A stretch of DNA of 38,288 bases, from the IMG/VR virus record IMGVR_UViG_3300042478_000896, positions 1 to 38,288 of that record; one strand, written 5' to 3'. The translations under genes were made by a program, and so were the position numbers. Position 1 is the first letter of the stretch, and every line of letters starts with the position of its first letter. The notes under the pieces are model-generated. The model ran no database searches. It was not told where the DNA came from and worked only from the letters and a program-made list of their open reading frames with translations. Positions 38,048 through 38,288 of this stretch are shown here, in pieces. Source of the DNA: a virus.

Positions 38048-38256
38048 CGGAAACGGCTGGATCGTTTTCAGTCGTGCCCCTTGGCAACTGCGGGGGCGAA
38101 TCTCCCTCAGAGCCTGCTGCATTGAAAAATGATTTTCAACGGCTGGCCCCCGCAAGCCAATGAAGGCCAGCAGGCTCTGAATTCTCATCCCTGTGAACAG
38201 TCCGCCAGCGGTGGCGTTCACGGTCGTCAATGGCTGTTCACAGGGTGTTTTTCTAT
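38048..38256 (+). ncRNA. Structured non-coding RNA with interlocking stems, candidate
   Basis: There is no supportable gene in 38017-38258. Paired elements, all exact unless stated: hairpin 38049-38055 with 38063-38069 (one wobble); A, 38089-38097 with 38146-38154 (9 bp), extended by TTGGC 38081-38085 with GCCAA 38156-38160; B, 38107-38119 with 38168-38180 (13 bp); hairpin C, 38122-38128 with 38133-38139; D, 38189-38200 with 38234-38245 (12 bp), enclosing hairpin CGCCA/TGGCG (38203-38207 with 38212-38216), then TTTTT at 38248-38252. A and B interleave (A-B-A'-B'), so they form a pseudoknot or exclude each other. D could end the transcript. Class unknown; no homology to a named family is claimed. 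Confidence 0.7.
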
Positions 38257-38288
38257 CAATGAAAGGACTTCAGAATGTTGGTACTCAG

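Noticed and set aside
37916-38125. 69-codon plus frame running into the structured region
   Set aside because: It is Arg/Asn-rich, has no good start site, overlaps a better gene in another frame and its second half consists of the RNA stems.
38081-38180. tRNA or tmRNA gene
   Set aside because: There is no T-loop consensus, no acceptor-stem arrangement and no CCA end; the pairings interleave instead of forming a cloverleaf.

Overview
The window looks like the genome, or nearly all of it, of a tailed double-stranded DNA phage (siphovirus type with an HK97-fold head) or a prophage of that type. Every gene I can support lies on the + strand, packed with ATGA/TGATG overlaps. The head and tail order is canonical: HNH, small and large terminase, portal, ClpP-like protease, major capsid protein, connectors, tail tube, tail chaperones, tape measure. 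The host is not shown directly. Cys-Pro-Gly-Gly-Val-Cys-Pro and Pro-Ser-Glu-Ser type low-complexity stretches recall planctomycete and planctomycete-phage proteins, so a planctomycete host is my tentative inference. I see no complete integrase, no tRNA and no CRISPR.

Layout. 0-6.5 kb is the replication and recombination module: an HNH protein, a Sak4-like RecA-fold ATPase, a DUF669-type protein, an SF2 helicase with a zinc ribbon, a stand-alone integrase-arm-like DNA-binding protein and a primase/DUF3987 protein. 6.5-12 kb holds a small gene between a promoter and a strong terminator, then a 0.4-kb AT-rich non-coding region, a ribbon-helix-helix (RHH) gene, a solitary DNA adenine methyltransferase and a run of tiny accessory genes. 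Many of these are separated by a recurring short inverted repeat that begins at the stop codon. 12-15 kb is a lysis-like cluster of small membrane proteins around a papain-family peptidase. 15-18.2 kb encodes surface or structural proteins, including a LamG-type lectin domain. 18.2-26 kb is the packaging and head module, with two methyltransferase-like genes interleaved among the head genes and a promoter plus hairpin leader in front of the major capsid gene. 26-34.5 kb is a glycosyltransferase-like gene, head-tail connectors and tail genes, including a probable -1 frameshift pair. 34.5-37 kb carries a Stealth-like transferase and a two-domain glycosyltransferase.

From 37.08 kb a new unit starts at a promoter bracketed by a perfect 10-bp inverted repeat. 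It runs through five tiny genes into about 240 nt of non-coding sequence with very strong interlocking complementarity (38048-38256). If the two ends of the window join, this RNA would be the leader of the replication operon at the window start.

The strongest candidates for something undescribed are the interlocked (pseudoknot or switch-like) RNA at 38.05-38.26 kb, the stop-codon-anchored intergenic hairpin family at 7.5-15.1 kb, the attenuator-like leader of the capsid gene, and a possible phage-encoded glycan-modification set.
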